A stretch of 6,827 nucleotides of DNA from Acidobacteriota bacterium (lineage in GTDB: Bacteria > Acidobacteriota > Vicinamibacteria > Vicinamibacterales > JAFNAJ01): the NCBI GenBank assembly GCA_017860085.1, contig JAFNAJ010000140.1:1-6827 (forward strand). The letters run 5' to 3'. How positions within the stretch are numbered: the stretch's first letter is position 1; each line of letters begins with the position of its first letter. The translations under genes were made by a program, and so were the position numbers. Positions 1 to 6,344 of this stretch are shown here, piece by piece. The notes below the pieces were generated by a model. That model was given only the letters and a program-made list of their open reading frames with translations. It was not told the origin of the DNA and ran no database searches.

Positions 1-60
1 GAAGCCACGGCGATCCAGTCGGGCGACGTCACCATGCTCGGACGCCGAGTGGCGCTGTAG
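1..60 (+). CDS. 3' end of an unidentified gene (cut by window edge)
   Basis: The first frame is open from the first base and ends with TAG at 58-60, giving 19 residues that end in MLGRRVAL. Nearly all codons end in G or C, as in the confident genes of this window, which supports real coding sequence. The gene runs rightward and converges on the glycosyltransferase, whose stop lies 21 bases further on. The fragment is too short to assign a family or a function, and I do not name one. It could in principle be a chance open frame. Confidence 0.5.
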   Translation, partial: EATAIQSGDVTMLGRRVAL

Positions 61-81
61 GGCCTCGGGCCGCGCCGCACG

Positions 82-1602
82 TCAGATGAACGTCTTCACC
101 GCTCGCCAGAGCGCTGCCGGGTCCTGCTTGAGGCCGCGCGCAATCCAGATGGCCTTGTGGTCTTCGAAGGGCATGCAGAGGGCGCACTCGAAGGTTGTCC
201 CGAGGTCGACCGACTCGAAGATCGTCTCGAGGGTTTCGCGATTGTCCCCAATCACGATCCAGACGTGGCCGCCACAGGCGCCCGGCCCCCAGAGCCAGTA
301 TGAGTTGTGTCCCGAGACGGCTCGCGGCAAGCCGAGCTCGCGACCGAAATAGTCGATCGCGCCGGCCTGCCCGTAGTTCTGTCCGAACACGCAGACACGG
401 TCGCGGTCATCGACCGGGAGCGTGTCGCGAACACGCGCGACGGTCACGGCCAGCTCCCGCCATCCGTGCTGGTCGGCGAAGTGCTGGGGAAGCCGACCGA
501 GGGCGTGTCGCTCTCCTGACGCCGGCATCATGCCCGTAGCCTGCAGGTAGGCCGCCAAGGACTCCACGGGGAGGATTGCCTTCGTCAGTGGCAGGGCGGG
601 CAGGCAGCCCGCCAGGACGAGCGCGAATACCGCCGCCCGGGCCCATCGTCGCGTGGCCCAGCGCTCACACGCCACTCCTCCTGCCGCGTACAGCAGGGGG
701 AATGCGGGTGCCAGGTAGTAGGGCTTCGCCCCGGTGGTCAGCATCATGGCCGCAATGGCCAGCCAGGCCCATCCCAAGGGACGCCACGCCTTCGCGTCGC
801 GCACGACGAGCAGGAAGGCCAGCGCACCCAGCCACACCGGAAGCGCCCCCGGGTTGGCATTGAGCAGTTGCTCAGAAACGAATCCGCCCGGGTCGAGGCC
901 GGTCATCTTGTAGCGCCGCGCGTTCGCCATGAACTCGAGCGTCGGCCAGCCGTTCGCAGTCTGCCAGACCACGTGCGGAAGGAAGAGGAGCACCGCGAAC
1001 GCGCCACCGAACCAGGGCCAGCGCGACCGCAACAGCGCACCTCGGCCGCCGGCGATGAGACCCGCGATCACGCCGGCGCCGAGAAAGAGCACACTGATCT
1101 TGTTCTGCAGCCCAAGACCGGCCAGTCCGCCGAACGCCAGCCACAGTCGTGGGTCTCCACCCGCGAGCACTGCTACGAGGATGCGGAAGCACGCGGCCCA
1201 GAACACGAGGTCGAGCGCGTTCATCGAGTAGAAACCCGCGAGCGCAATGCCCACCGGGAACAGTGCGGCAGACAGGGCCGCGAGGCGCTGGCCGAAGGGC
1301 CCGGCGCCCAGTGCGCGCGCCATCGAGGCCGTGAGAAGCACCATGCCGACCCCAGCCATCGCGGCGGGCAACCGAATGGCAGTGACTGCGTCGCCGAGGA
1401 TGCCCCGAACGACCTTCAGGAGGAGAATCGACAGCGGAGGGTGGTCGACGTAGCCCCAATCAAGATGATCGGCGCACGCGAGGTAGTACAGCTCGTCGCG
1501 GAAGATCCCGTACCCCGACAGGGTCGCGCAGTGGTAGGCGAGCAGGGCGAGCGGAATCGCGATCCACGCGATCCGGTCACGGCGCACGGTGGTGGAGCCC
1601 AC
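82..1602 (-). CDS. Integral-membrane glycosyltransferase, PMT/ArnT type (GT39/GT83-like)
   Basis: The predicted protein has 506 residues, the usual size for bacterial PMT_2-type enzymes. These enzymes move a sugar from a polyprenyl-phosphate carrier to a lipid, glycan or protein acceptor on the outer face of the inner membrane. Seen in the sequence: a first membrane helix at about residues 10-28, then FRDELYY with the acidic pair D36-E37, where the family has its catalytic Asp at the start of the first periplasmic loop, then DWGYVDHPP (D53, H54). About nine further hydrophobic segments follow to about residue 370, and then a soluble C-terminal part of some 130 residues with GQAGAIDYFG and SGHNSYWLWGP, which I recall from related proteins. 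The GTG start at 1602 is chosen because AGGGAGG lies 5 bases upstream. The open frame continues upstream to 1749, but that part is basic and low in hydrophobicity and overlaps the divergent gene. The acceptor and sugar cannot be read from the sequence, and no LPS or glycan cluster is visible nearby. Confidence 0.88.
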   Translation of the reverse strand: MGSTTVRRDRIAWIAIPLALLAYHCATLSGYGIFRDELYYLACADHLDWGYVDHPPLSILLLKVVRGILGDAVTAIRLPAAMAGVGMVLLTASMARALGAGPFGQRLAALSAALFPVGIALAGFYSMNALDLVFWAACFRILVAVLAGGDPRLWLAFGGLAGLGLQNKISVLFLGAGVIAGLIAGGRGALLRSRWPWFGGAFAVLLFLPHVVWQTANGWPTLEFMANARRYKMTGLDPGGFVSEQLLNANPGALPVWLGALAFLLVVRDAKAWRPLGWAWLAIAAMMLTTGAKPYYLAPAFPLLYAAGGVACERWATRRWARAAVFALVLAGCLPALPLTKAILPVESLAAYLQATGMMPASGERHALGRLPQHFADQHGWRELAVTVARVRDTLPVDDRDRVCVFGQNYGQAGAIDYFGRELGLPRAVSGHNSYWLWGPGACGGHVWIVIGDNRETLETIFESVDLGTTFECALCMPFEDHKAIWIARGLKQDPAALWRAVKTFI

Positions 1603-1607
1603 GGCTG

Positions 1608-1614
1608 CCTCCCT
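1608..1614 (-). promoter_or_regulatory. Ribosome binding site that sets the GTG start of the glycosyltransferase
   Basis: On the minus strand AGGGAGG lies 5 bases before GTG at 1602. This decides in favour of the GTG start over the longer open frame that reaches 1749. Confidence 0.75.
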
Positions 1615-1720
1615 GTGTAGCACGGGGGATGCAGCCGGGCAAGGACGGGCGCCTGCGCGACGCGCTGCGGCATGATCCCCGGCCCCCTTCTGGCGTAGGC
1701 TGTTGGCCTTCCTGAGAAAG

Positions 1721-1726
1721 AGGGAG
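1721..1726 (+). promoter_or_regulatory. Ribosome binding site for the zinc-ribbon protein
   Basis: AGGGAG ends 7 bases before a GTG at 1734. The spacing is ideal and supports GTG as the start of the 193-residue gene. I found no convincing -35/-10 pair in the 131-base divergent region for either gene. Confidence 0.7.
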
Positions 1727-1733
1727 CGGTCGC

Positions 1734-2315
1734 GTGCCCACGGAGACACGATTCGGCGATCTCGAAGGCGGCATGTGGATCGACGAAGCCCTTGCGGCGT
1801 TCGTCGATGGGTGCAACGTGCCCTACCAGACGCTCTGGATTACCGACAGCTGGTCGCGACCCTTGTTCGACCGCCTGCGCGCCAGGCTTCGTGGGCCGAT
1901 CAGCGACGAGCTGGCCGAGGCGCTCCGCCAGGTCGTGTGCAAGCAGCAGAAGCTCGAAGACCTGGTCGAGTGGGTCGAGCTGCCGGATCCCAAGCGGCCG
2001 TTCGGCGAGTTCGCGAAGGCGCGCAAGGACGCCTGCGAGGTGGCCGAGGCCGACGCGATTCACCGCTTTCTGGCTGGGCAGGGCACCGACCCCGACGTTG
2101 CTCCGCCGCTGGCGCTTCCATTCGCGCATCGCTGGTCGCTGCACGCCAGTCCCCACGCCGATCTCGCTTCCACGATGTGTCCCGCGTGCGGGGTGCCGGG
2201 CGTGAAGCACGATTGGAAGGCAGCCCCGCGAAACGAATCTGGGCTGACGGGCGGGGTCATCGTGATCTGCCCCTGCTGCCAGGCCCTGCTCGACGTCATC
2301 GCGCACGAGCCGTAA
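1734..2315 (+). CDS. Unrecognised 193-residue protein with C-terminal zinc-ribbon-like cysteines
   Basis: I do not recognise this family. The GTG start has a good AGGGAG site 7 bases upstream, and the third-codon positions are G/C rich, so the gene is likely real even though it is also open on the other strand. No signal peptide or membrane segment is visible, so it is probably cytoplasmic. The N-terminal part (residues about 1-120) is charged and looks helical, with an acidic and basic stretch at about 55-115. The C-terminal part carries CPAC at 149-152 and CPCC at 179-182, separated by 26 residues with a W161 between them; four of these five cysteines could bind one zinc as a zinc ribbon. 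Such ribbons serve in nucleic-acid binding, protein contacts or structure, and nothing here chooses between them. It is transcribed divergently from the glycosyltransferase and lies 94 bases before the phosphatase-fold gene, so it may or may not share its transcript. Confidence 0.78.
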   Translation: MPTETRFGDLEGGMWIDEALAAFVDGCNVPYQTLWITDSWSRPLFDRLRARLRGPISDELAEALRQVVCKQQKLEDLVEWVELPDPKRPFGEFAKARKDACEVAEADAIHRFLAGQGTDPDVAPPLALPFAHRWSLHASPHADLASTMCPACGVPGVKHDWKAAPRNESGLTGGVIVICPCCQALLDVIAHEP

Positions 2316-2356
2316 CGTCGCGACCACGCGCCGCGCCTCCAATCCTGGCGTCCGGC

Positions 2357-2385
2357 TTGCCCTGTGCGGCCCCATTCGTCAGACT
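2357..2385 (+). promoter_or_regulatory. Possible weak sigma70-type promoter for the hydrolase-aminotransferase pair
   Basis: TTGCCC (2357-2362) and CAGACT (2380-2385) are 17 bases apart. Four of six and three of six positions match the housekeeping consensus. Transcription would begin near 2392, some 18 bases before the ATG at 2410. A short inverted repeat, GACTG and CAGTC around GGT (2382-2394), covers the expected start site. This is a weak match that could arise by chance. Confidence 0.25.
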
Positions 2386-2409
2386 GGGTCAGTCGCGCCA
2401 GACGCCGCC

Positions 2410-3273
2410 ATGAGACATTCACGGATCTGGCTGGTCATCGGCCTGCTGGGCCTGCCCGGATCGGGCGGGACGGCTGACGCGCCGGCGCGCCATCCTCCCC
2501 ACGCGCTCACGGTCGTCTCGCTCAACCTGGCGATGCGGGAGGACGTGGACCGCATCGTGTCAGAGCTCACGGCAGTCGGCACGACCGACGTGGCCGACCT
2601 GATTCTGCTGCAGGAAGTCGTGCAACGGGAGCGCAGTCCAAGCGTGGCGCGCCAGTTGGGCGAACGGCTTGGGCTCGACTCGATGTATCGCGAGGCGTTC
2701 CTGCTCGACAATCGGCGGTCGGTGGGCCTGGCCATCCTGAGCCGCTACCGGTGGCACGACGTGCGCGTGCTCGGGCTCAGACGGTTCGATCTCGTCTTTC
2801 GGAACCGGGACCGCATCGCGCTCGTCGCTACCGTCGATACGCCCGGTGGCCGCGTCCAGGTGTACAACGTTCACCTCGACAGCCGGATCAACCTCGACCA
2901 GCGGATCGAGCAGGTGACCGGCGTGGCAGGTGACGTGGGGTCGTTCGATGGCCCGGCCATCATCGGTGGCGATTTCAACACCAACGACAACCACTGGCTG
3001 TTCCACACGATCCCGCTGCCGTTCATTGAACGACAGGCCTCGGGACTGCAGCAGTTCATGGAAGGCCGAGGTTTTCGTTCGGCGTTCAGCGGATCCAGGC
3101 CCACGCACGACGCGCTCGGCATGCAGCTCGACTGGGTCTTCACACGAGGCTTCGATACATTGGCGGCGTCGATCCATCCCGTCGACGTGTCGGACCACCA
3201 CGCCCTGATGGTGTCGCTCGTGCCGACGACGACCCGGCGGGAAGAGCTCCACGGTATCATCGGGATGCCATGA
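2410..3273 (+). CDS. Secreted endonuclease/exonuclease/phosphatase-fold hydrolase
   Basis: The 287-residue protein has the full motif set of the metal-dependent EEP superfamily (DNase I, inositol-polyphosphate 5-phosphatase and sphingomyelinase type), which cleaves phosphodiester or phosphomonoester bonds. In order: SLNLA with N39, LLQEV with E69, GLAILSR at 106-112, VYNVHLD with H155, GGDFNT with D188 and N190, LDWVF with D241, and SDHHAL with D262-H263. No key residue is missing. The N-terminus has a basic start, a hydrophobic core (about 7-17) and TADA at about 21-24, so export is likely, perhaps with cleavage near A24. There is no good ribosome binding site before the ATG at 2410, which leaves the exact start slightly uncertain, but a later start would remove the signal. 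The stop overlaps the next gene's ATG. The substrate (nucleic acid, lipid or phosphate ester) cannot be told from the motifs. Length and single-domain form suit small secreted EEP proteins. Confidence 0.88.
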   Translation: MRHSRIWLVIGLLGLPGSGGTADAPARHPPHALTVVSLNLAMREDVDRIVSELTAVGTTDVADLILLQEVVQRERSPSVARQLGERLGLDSMYREAFLLDNRRSVGLAILSRYRWHDVRVLGLRRFDLVFRNRDRIALVATVDTPGGRVQVYNVHLDSRINLDQRIEQVTGVAGDVGSFDGPAIIGGDFNTNDNHWLFHTIPLPFIERQASGLQQFMEGRGFRSAFSGSRPTHDALGMQLDWVFTRGFDTLAASIHPVDVSDHHALMVSLVPTTTRREELHGIIGMP

Positions 3274-4424
3274 ACGCAGGGGTGAGCCCGCGGTCCCGCC
3301 TGCCGGACGTCGGCGTCAGCATCTTTGCGGTGATGACGCGGCTGGCCAACGAGCACGGCGCCATCAACCTGTCGCAAGGGTTTCCCGACTTCGACTGTGC
3401 GCCCGAGCTGGTGACCCTCGTGCGCGAGTGGCTGGGCCGCGGGCAGAACCAATACGCGCCGATGGCCGGAGTGCCCGCTTTGCGAGTCGGCCTGGCGCGT
3501 ACGATCGCGAGCTTGTACGGCGCGCAGTACGACCCGGACTCGGAAATCACGGTGACGGCTGGCGCGACCGAAGCGCTGTTTGCGGCCATCACGGCCCTCG
3601 TACACCCGGGCGACGAGGTGGTGCTGTTCGAGCCCTGTTACGACTCGTACGTACCCGCGGTGCAGCTGGCGGGCGGTGTGCCCGTGTTCGTCACGCTGCG
3701 TTATCCCGACTACGCCATCGACTGGGACGAGGTCAGGCGTGCACTCACGGCCCGGACTCGGCTCGTCCTGGTCAACTCACCGCACAACCCGACCGGCATG
3801 GTGCTTGGCGAGGCCGACCTCCGTCAGCTCGCGGGGCTGCTCGACGGGACCGACGTGATCGTGCTGAGCGACGAGGTCTACGAGCACCTGGTCTTCGACG
3901 GCCGTCGTCACGAAAGCCTGGCGCGAGTGCCCGCCCTGGCCGCGCGAACCGCTGTCATCAGCTCGTTCGGCAAGACCTTCCACGCCACGGGCTGGAAGGT
4001 CGGGTACGTGGCGGCGCCAGCCGCGATTACCACTGAGATCCAGCGCGTGCACCAGTTCGTGACCTTTGCCGTCAACACCCCCATCCAGTACGCCTACGCG
4101 GAGTTTCTCGAGCGGGGAGTCGCCTTCGATGAGGTGACGCGTTTCTACCAGGGCAAGCGCGACCGCTTCATTGCGCTCCTCGACGGGTCGCGCCTCAGAC
4201 CGCTGGGCTGCTTCGGCACCTACTTCCAGTTGCTCGACTACTCGGGCATCACGCGCGACAAGGACACCGACGTGGCCATGTGGATCCTGAAGGAACATGG
4301 TGTCGCGTCGATCCCGACTTCCGCGTTTCTCTATCGGAGCGACAGCCCACCGGTGCTGCGCTTCTGCTTCGCGAAGAAAGACGAGACGCTCGAGCGAGCC
4401 GCGGAACGCCTGCGCCAGGTGTAG
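3270..4424 (+). CDS. ybdL: PLP-dependent methionine aminotransferase, YbdL type
   Basis: The 384-residue protein is a class I/II (fold type I) aminotransferase and matches what I recall of E. coli YbdL through most of its length, including the SRLP start, INLSQGFPDFD at about 32-42, NQYAPM at 60-65, ITVTAGATEAL at 93-103 and LRFCFAKK near the end. YbdL prefers methionine, interconverting it with 2-oxo-4-methylthiobutyrate, and this class also supplies the last step of methionine salvage. Visible active-site residues are N173 in PHNPTG, D201 and Y204 in SDEVYEH, the Schiff-base lysine K235 in SSFGKTFH, and R364, expected to bind the substrate carboxylate. No signal is present, so the enzyme is cytoplasmic. 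The ATG at 3270 overlaps the previous stop as ATGA, which suggests translational coupling; there is no separate strong ribosome binding site. Kynurenine or glutamine (KAT/GTK-like) activity is the main alternative. It converges on mmuM, another methionine gene. Confidence 0.92.
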   Translation: MNAGVSPRSRLPDVGVSIFAVMTRLANEHGAINLSQGFPDFDCAPELVTLVREWLGRGQNQYAPMAGVPALRVGLARTIASLYGAQYDPDSEITVTAGATEALFAAITALVHPGDEVVLFEPCYDSYVPAVQLAGGVPVFVTLRYPDYAIDWDEVRRALTARTRLVLVNSPHNPTGMVLGEADLRQLAGLLDGTDVIVLSDEVYEHLVFDGRRHESLARVPALAARTAVISSFGKTFHATGWKVGYVAAPAAITTEIQRVHQFVTFAVNTPIQYAYAEFLERGVAFDEVTRFYQGKRDRFIALLDGSRLRPLGCFGTYFQLLDYSGITRDKDTDVAMWILKEHGVASIPTSAFLYRSDSPPVLRFCFAKKDETLERAAERLRQV

Positions 4425-4447
4425 CGGCTCGGGTCGCAGGGCGGTAG

Positions 4448-4467
4448 GGCGGACCTTCAGGTCCGCC
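4448..4467. repeat. Perfect GC-rich palindrome between convergent genes (REP-like or terminator hairpin)
   Basis: Two perfect 8-base arms, GGCGGACC (4448-4455) and GGTCCGCC (4460-4467), enclose the loop TTCA. The bases just before are GCGGTAG. There is no T-run on either side, so this is not a classic intrinsic terminator, but it sits 23 bases after the aminotransferase stop and could act as a 3' stability hairpin or a factor-dependent terminator. I recall similar units, GTAGGG followed by an arm, a TTCA or TTTA loop and the matching arm, as scattered intergenic elements in Acidobacteriota genomes; that is memory, not a search. The minus-strand stop of mmuM (TGA, 4457-4459) is formed mostly from the loop. 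Confidence 0.7.
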
Positions 4468-5404
4468 GCATCAGTCGTTCTCGCAGGGCACGGATGTCGT
4501 CGAAGCCGGTGCGGCAGCACCCGCCGATGAGCCGGGCGCCCGCGGCCCGCCACCGGGGCGCCTCGTCTGTCAGGCGGGTCGACGGCCCCCCCGACCACCC
4601 GTGAGCAGACACGTTGTACACCTCGCCCGAGTTCGGATAAGCCACGAGGGGCAGGTCGGTCTCACCGCGCGCGTCCTCGAGCAGGCTCGCCACGTGCTGC
4701 GGCGCGGTGCAGTTGACGCCGATGGCGACGATGCCGTGCCGGCCGCTCAGGCCGCGAATCACCTCGCCGAACGGAGTGCCATCGCAGAGGTGATGGCCAT
4801 CGCGACAACTGAAGGACATCCACGCCCTGACACCAGGCGCCTGTTCGACCAGGCGAGCCAGCGCCCGGCCTTCGGATTGCGACGGGATCGTCTCGCACGC
4901 CAGCAGGTCTGGCCCAGCGTCAGCGAGGATCTCGAAGCGCGGCTGGTGAAACGCGTACAGGCCCTCCTCGTCCAGGTCGTAGCGGCCGGTGTACTCGGCC
5001 CCGTTGGCGAGATAGGCGCCATAGGGCCCGATGCTCGCCGCAATCAGCGGGCGGATCCGTCCGGGCCTGTTCCGCTCGACGGCCCAGAAGTCGTCGCGAA
5101 CCTGCATGGCCAGCTCGACGCTGAACTGGAGCAACTCGACGGACCGCGCCCTGGTGAGGCCGCGACCCATGAAGCCCTCGATCGAAGCCTGGTAGCTGGC
5201 CGTCGTGATGCAGTCGGCGCCCGCTTCGAGATACCGCCGATGGACCTCCCGGATGGCGTTCGGGTCGTCCAGGAGGAGCCGCGCCGACCAGAGCCGGTCG
5301 GAGAGATCGTGGCCCAGGGACTCGAGGGCCGTCGCCAGGCCGCCGTCGAGAACGATCACGTCCTGGACCGCGAAGATGCGGTCGAGAAGGCTGCTGGATG
5401 CCAT
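4457..5404 (-). CDS. mmuM: Homocysteine S-methyltransferase
   Basis: The 315-residue protein matches E. coli MmuM (about 310 residues) along its whole length. It transfers a methyl group from S-methylmethionine or S-adenosylmethionine to homocysteine, giving methionine, in the cytoplasm. Seen: LDGGLATALE at 19-28, ITTASYQA at 66-73, GPYGAYLANGAEY at 126-138, LLACETIP at 167-174, and the zinc ligands C232 in GVNCTAP and C296-C297 in GGCCRT, which activate the homocysteine thiol. All three cysteines are present. The ATG at 5404 fits the family N-terminus best. An in-frame ATG at 5419 would add five residues; neither has a good ribosome binding site. The much longer open frame upstream (to 6352) is antisense to the next gene and is not part of this one. 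The last codons and the stop lie in the palindrome at 4448-4467. No S-methylmethionine permease (mmuP) is seen beside it. Confidence 0.94.
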   Translation of the reverse strand: MASSSLLDRIFAVQDVIVLDGGLATALESLGHDLSDRLWSARLLLDDPNAIREVHRRYLEAGADCITTASYQASIEGFMGRGLTRARSVELLQFSVELAMQVRDDFWAVERNRPGRIRPLIAASIGPYGAYLANGAEYTGRYDLDEEGLYAFHQPRFEILADAGPDLLACETIPSQSEGRALARLVEQAPGVRAWMSFSCRDGHHLCDGTPFGEVIRGLSGRHGIVAIGVNCTAPQHVASLLEDARGETDLPLVAYPNSGEVYNVSAHGWSGGPSTRLTDEAPRWRAAGARLIGGCCRTGFDDIRALRERLMRRT

Positions 5405-5436
5405 GTCGCGCGCACGCATGCGTCGGTCTGGCCAGC

Positions 5437-5465
5437 ATTCTCCCGCGAGCCGCCGGGCGACGCAA
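5437..5465 (-). promoter_or_regulatory. Possible weak promoter for mmuM
   Basis: On the minus strand TTGCGT (5465-5460) and GAGAAT (5442-5437) are 17 bases apart, with three of six and four of six consensus matches. A transcript would start near 5430, leaving a leader of about 10 to 25 bases before the candidate ATGs at 5419 and 5404. This fits a short leader but the match is weak. The rest of the 147-base divergent region (5405-5551) shows nothing else I can support apart from the ribosome binding site at 5537. Confidence 0.25.
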
Positions 5466-5536
5466 TGCCCGGGCAGATGACCACGGGCCGCTGCGCTCGA
5501 CTTGAGTTCCGCCCCGCGCTCGTGAAAGAGTCTGAT

Positions 5537-5543
5537 AAGGAGG
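5537..5543 (+). promoter_or_regulatory. Strong ribosome binding site that decides the start at 5552
   Basis: AAGGAGG is a near-perfect match to the anti-Shine-Dalgarno sequence. Of two in-frame ATGs, the one at 5546 is only 2 bases away and the one at 5552 is 8 bases away. The latter has workable spacing and is chosen. Confidence 0.8.
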
Positions 5544-5551
5544 ACATGCCA

Positions 5552-6145
5552 ATGGTTCGTTCGACGAGACGTGCTGCACTGGTAACGGTTGCGTTGGTGG
5601 GGATGGCGCTCGTGGCCAGCCTGTCGCGCCCGGCCGCCCAGACCAATCTGCCAGCCGAAAAGTTCAGGGCGTTCGCCGTCAACATGAGCGGCGTCGGCCG
5701 TAGCGGCAGTGGCACGGTCGACATCGTCATCGAGCGGTGGTCGTCGGAAGCCGAGCGCGAGCAACTGATCAAGGTGTTCATGGACAAGGGGCCCGAGAAG
5801 CTGCTGGACGCGCTGCAGGATACGAAGCGGGTGGGCTACATCCGCGCCCCCCAGACGCTGGGCTGGGACCTCCGGTTCGCCCGGCAGATCGAGGGCGAGG
5901 ACGGGGGCCGGCAGGTCATCATCATCACCGACCGGCCCATCAACTTCCAGGAGGCCCGTGCGAGCGCCCGTACCATGGACTACCCGTTCACGGTCATCGA
6001 CATGCGTCTCGACAAGGATGGCAACGGGCAAGGCAAGGCGTCGGTGGCCACCAAGATCACGCTCAACAAGAAGACGAACACCGTCGAACTCGAGAACTAC
6101 GCCACCCAGCCCGTGATGCTCACGAAGATCTCGAGGTTCAAGTAG
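5552..6145 (+). CDS. Secreted conserved protein of unknown function
   Basis: The 197-residue protein begins with a Sec-type signal: basic VRSTRR, a hydrophobic core at about 8-24, and SRPAAQ, with cleavage likely after A29. The mature part is about 168 residues and probably periplasmic or external. Recognisable stretches include FAVNMSG at 41-47, VDIVIERW at 56-63 followed by a charged segment, RVGYIRAP at 93-100, IIITDRPINF at 123-132, and MDYPFTVIDMRLDKDGNG at about 142-159, then TKITLNKKTNTVELENY. I recall unnamed proteins with this pattern from Acidobacteriota and some other soil bacteria, but know of no function. DKDGNG resembles the first half of an EF-hand calcium loop, yet the last position of such a loop (V165) is not acidic, so calcium binding is not supported. 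No catalytic signature is evident. It is divergent from mmuM, and a separate promoter precedes the next gene. Confidence 0.88.
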   Translation: MVRSTRRAALVTVALVGMALVASLSRPAAQTNLPAEKFRAFAVNMSGVGRSGSGTVDIVIERWSSEAEREQLIKVFMDKGPEKLLDALQDTKRVGYIRAPQTLGWDLRFARQIEGEDGGRQVIIITDRPINFQEARASARTMDYPFTVIDMRLDKDGNGQGKASVATKITLNKKTNTVELENYATQPVMLTKISRFK

Positions 6146-6165
6146 CAGGCAAGACGCGGCGTCGC

Positions 6166-6194
6166 TTGACCCGCATCCCCGGGCACGGTAGACT
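6166..6194 (+). promoter_or_regulatory. Near-consensus sigma70-type promoter
   Basis: TTGACC (6166-6171) and TAGACT (6189-6194) are separated by exactly 17 bases, matching the housekeeping consensus at five of six and four of six positions. It lies 20 bases after the stop at 6145 and points at the gene at 6345. A start of transcription near 6201 would give a leader of about 145 bases. This is the best promoter in the window. Confidence 0.65.
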
Positions 6195-6344
6195 CCGCGC
6201 ACGCCTCGTTCATCTGCCGTCGCGTAGCCGACCGTCGGTCGAGTCGGAAAGCGGTGTGGTCCGCGCCGGGACGTTCCCGGTGTGGGGAGTAGGGTCGTTG
6301 GCGACCCGAACGCGGAGACGTGTGGCGCCACTGGAGGACCGTGT
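6195..6344 (+). other. Hairpin-rich 5' leader of the gene at 6345
   Basis: The leader holds three short hairpins in a row: CGACCG/CGGTCG (6229-6241, one-base centre), CCGGGA/TCCCGG with loop CGT (6266-6280), and GGGTCG/CGACCC with loop TTGG (6292-6307). GGTCC (6258-6262) can pair with GGACC (6336-6340), which overlaps the end of the GGAGG ribosome binding site and would enclose the last two hairpins. A perfect 10-base palindrome, GTGGCGCCAC, lies at 6322-6331 just before that site. I match it to no known riboswitch. High GC content makes short hairpins common, so a regulatory role is inference only. Confidence 0.35.

Noticed and set aside
51..76. Nested inverted repeats (GGCGC/GCGCC around GGCC/GGCC) between the first two convergent genes
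   Set aside because: The stem is interrupted by a five-base bulge and has no T-run; it is within what chance gives at this GC level.
868..1620. A 250-codon open frame on the + strand opposite the glycosyltransferase
   Set aside because: Its product is rich in Arg, Glu and His with no recognisable domain; it is the antisense of a membrane protein with clear motifs, a common effect of high GC.
1603..1749. N-terminal extension of the glycosyltransferase frame
   Set aside because: It lacks hydrophobic or family-like sequence, overlaps the divergent gene's start, and the GTG at 1602 has a proper ribosome binding site.
1416..2375. A 319-codon open frame on the - strand across the divergent region
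   Set aside because: It overlaps two better supported genes, has no good ribosome binding site and shows no domain pattern.
3777..4598. A 273-codon - strand open frame opposite the aminotransferase
   Set aside because: It is the shadow of a gene with a complete active-site motif set.
5502..5536. TTGAGT and a later TCTGAT as a promoter for the gene at 5552
   Set aside because: The spacing is 23 bases, too long for a housekeeping promoter.
4601..5551. Upstream extension of the secreted-protein frame (514 codons in all)
   Set aside because: Most of it is antisense to mmuM, and the signal peptide and AAGGAGG site fix the start at 5552.
6286..6307. GTAGGG followed by a hairpin, as a second copy of the 4448-4467 element
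   Set aside because: Arms and loop (TTGG) differ and the stem is only six bases; a shared hexamer is not enough.
6193..6317. CTCCGCG (6193-6199) pairing with CGCGGAG (6311-6317) to close the three leader hairpins like a riboswitch
   Set aside because: The 5' strand overlaps the -10 element and lies before the expected transcript start, so it would not be in the RNA from that promoter.
6325..6337. GCCACTG before the gene at 6345 as part of a cobalamin riboswitch
   Set aside because: The other conserved boxes of that riboswitch are absent.
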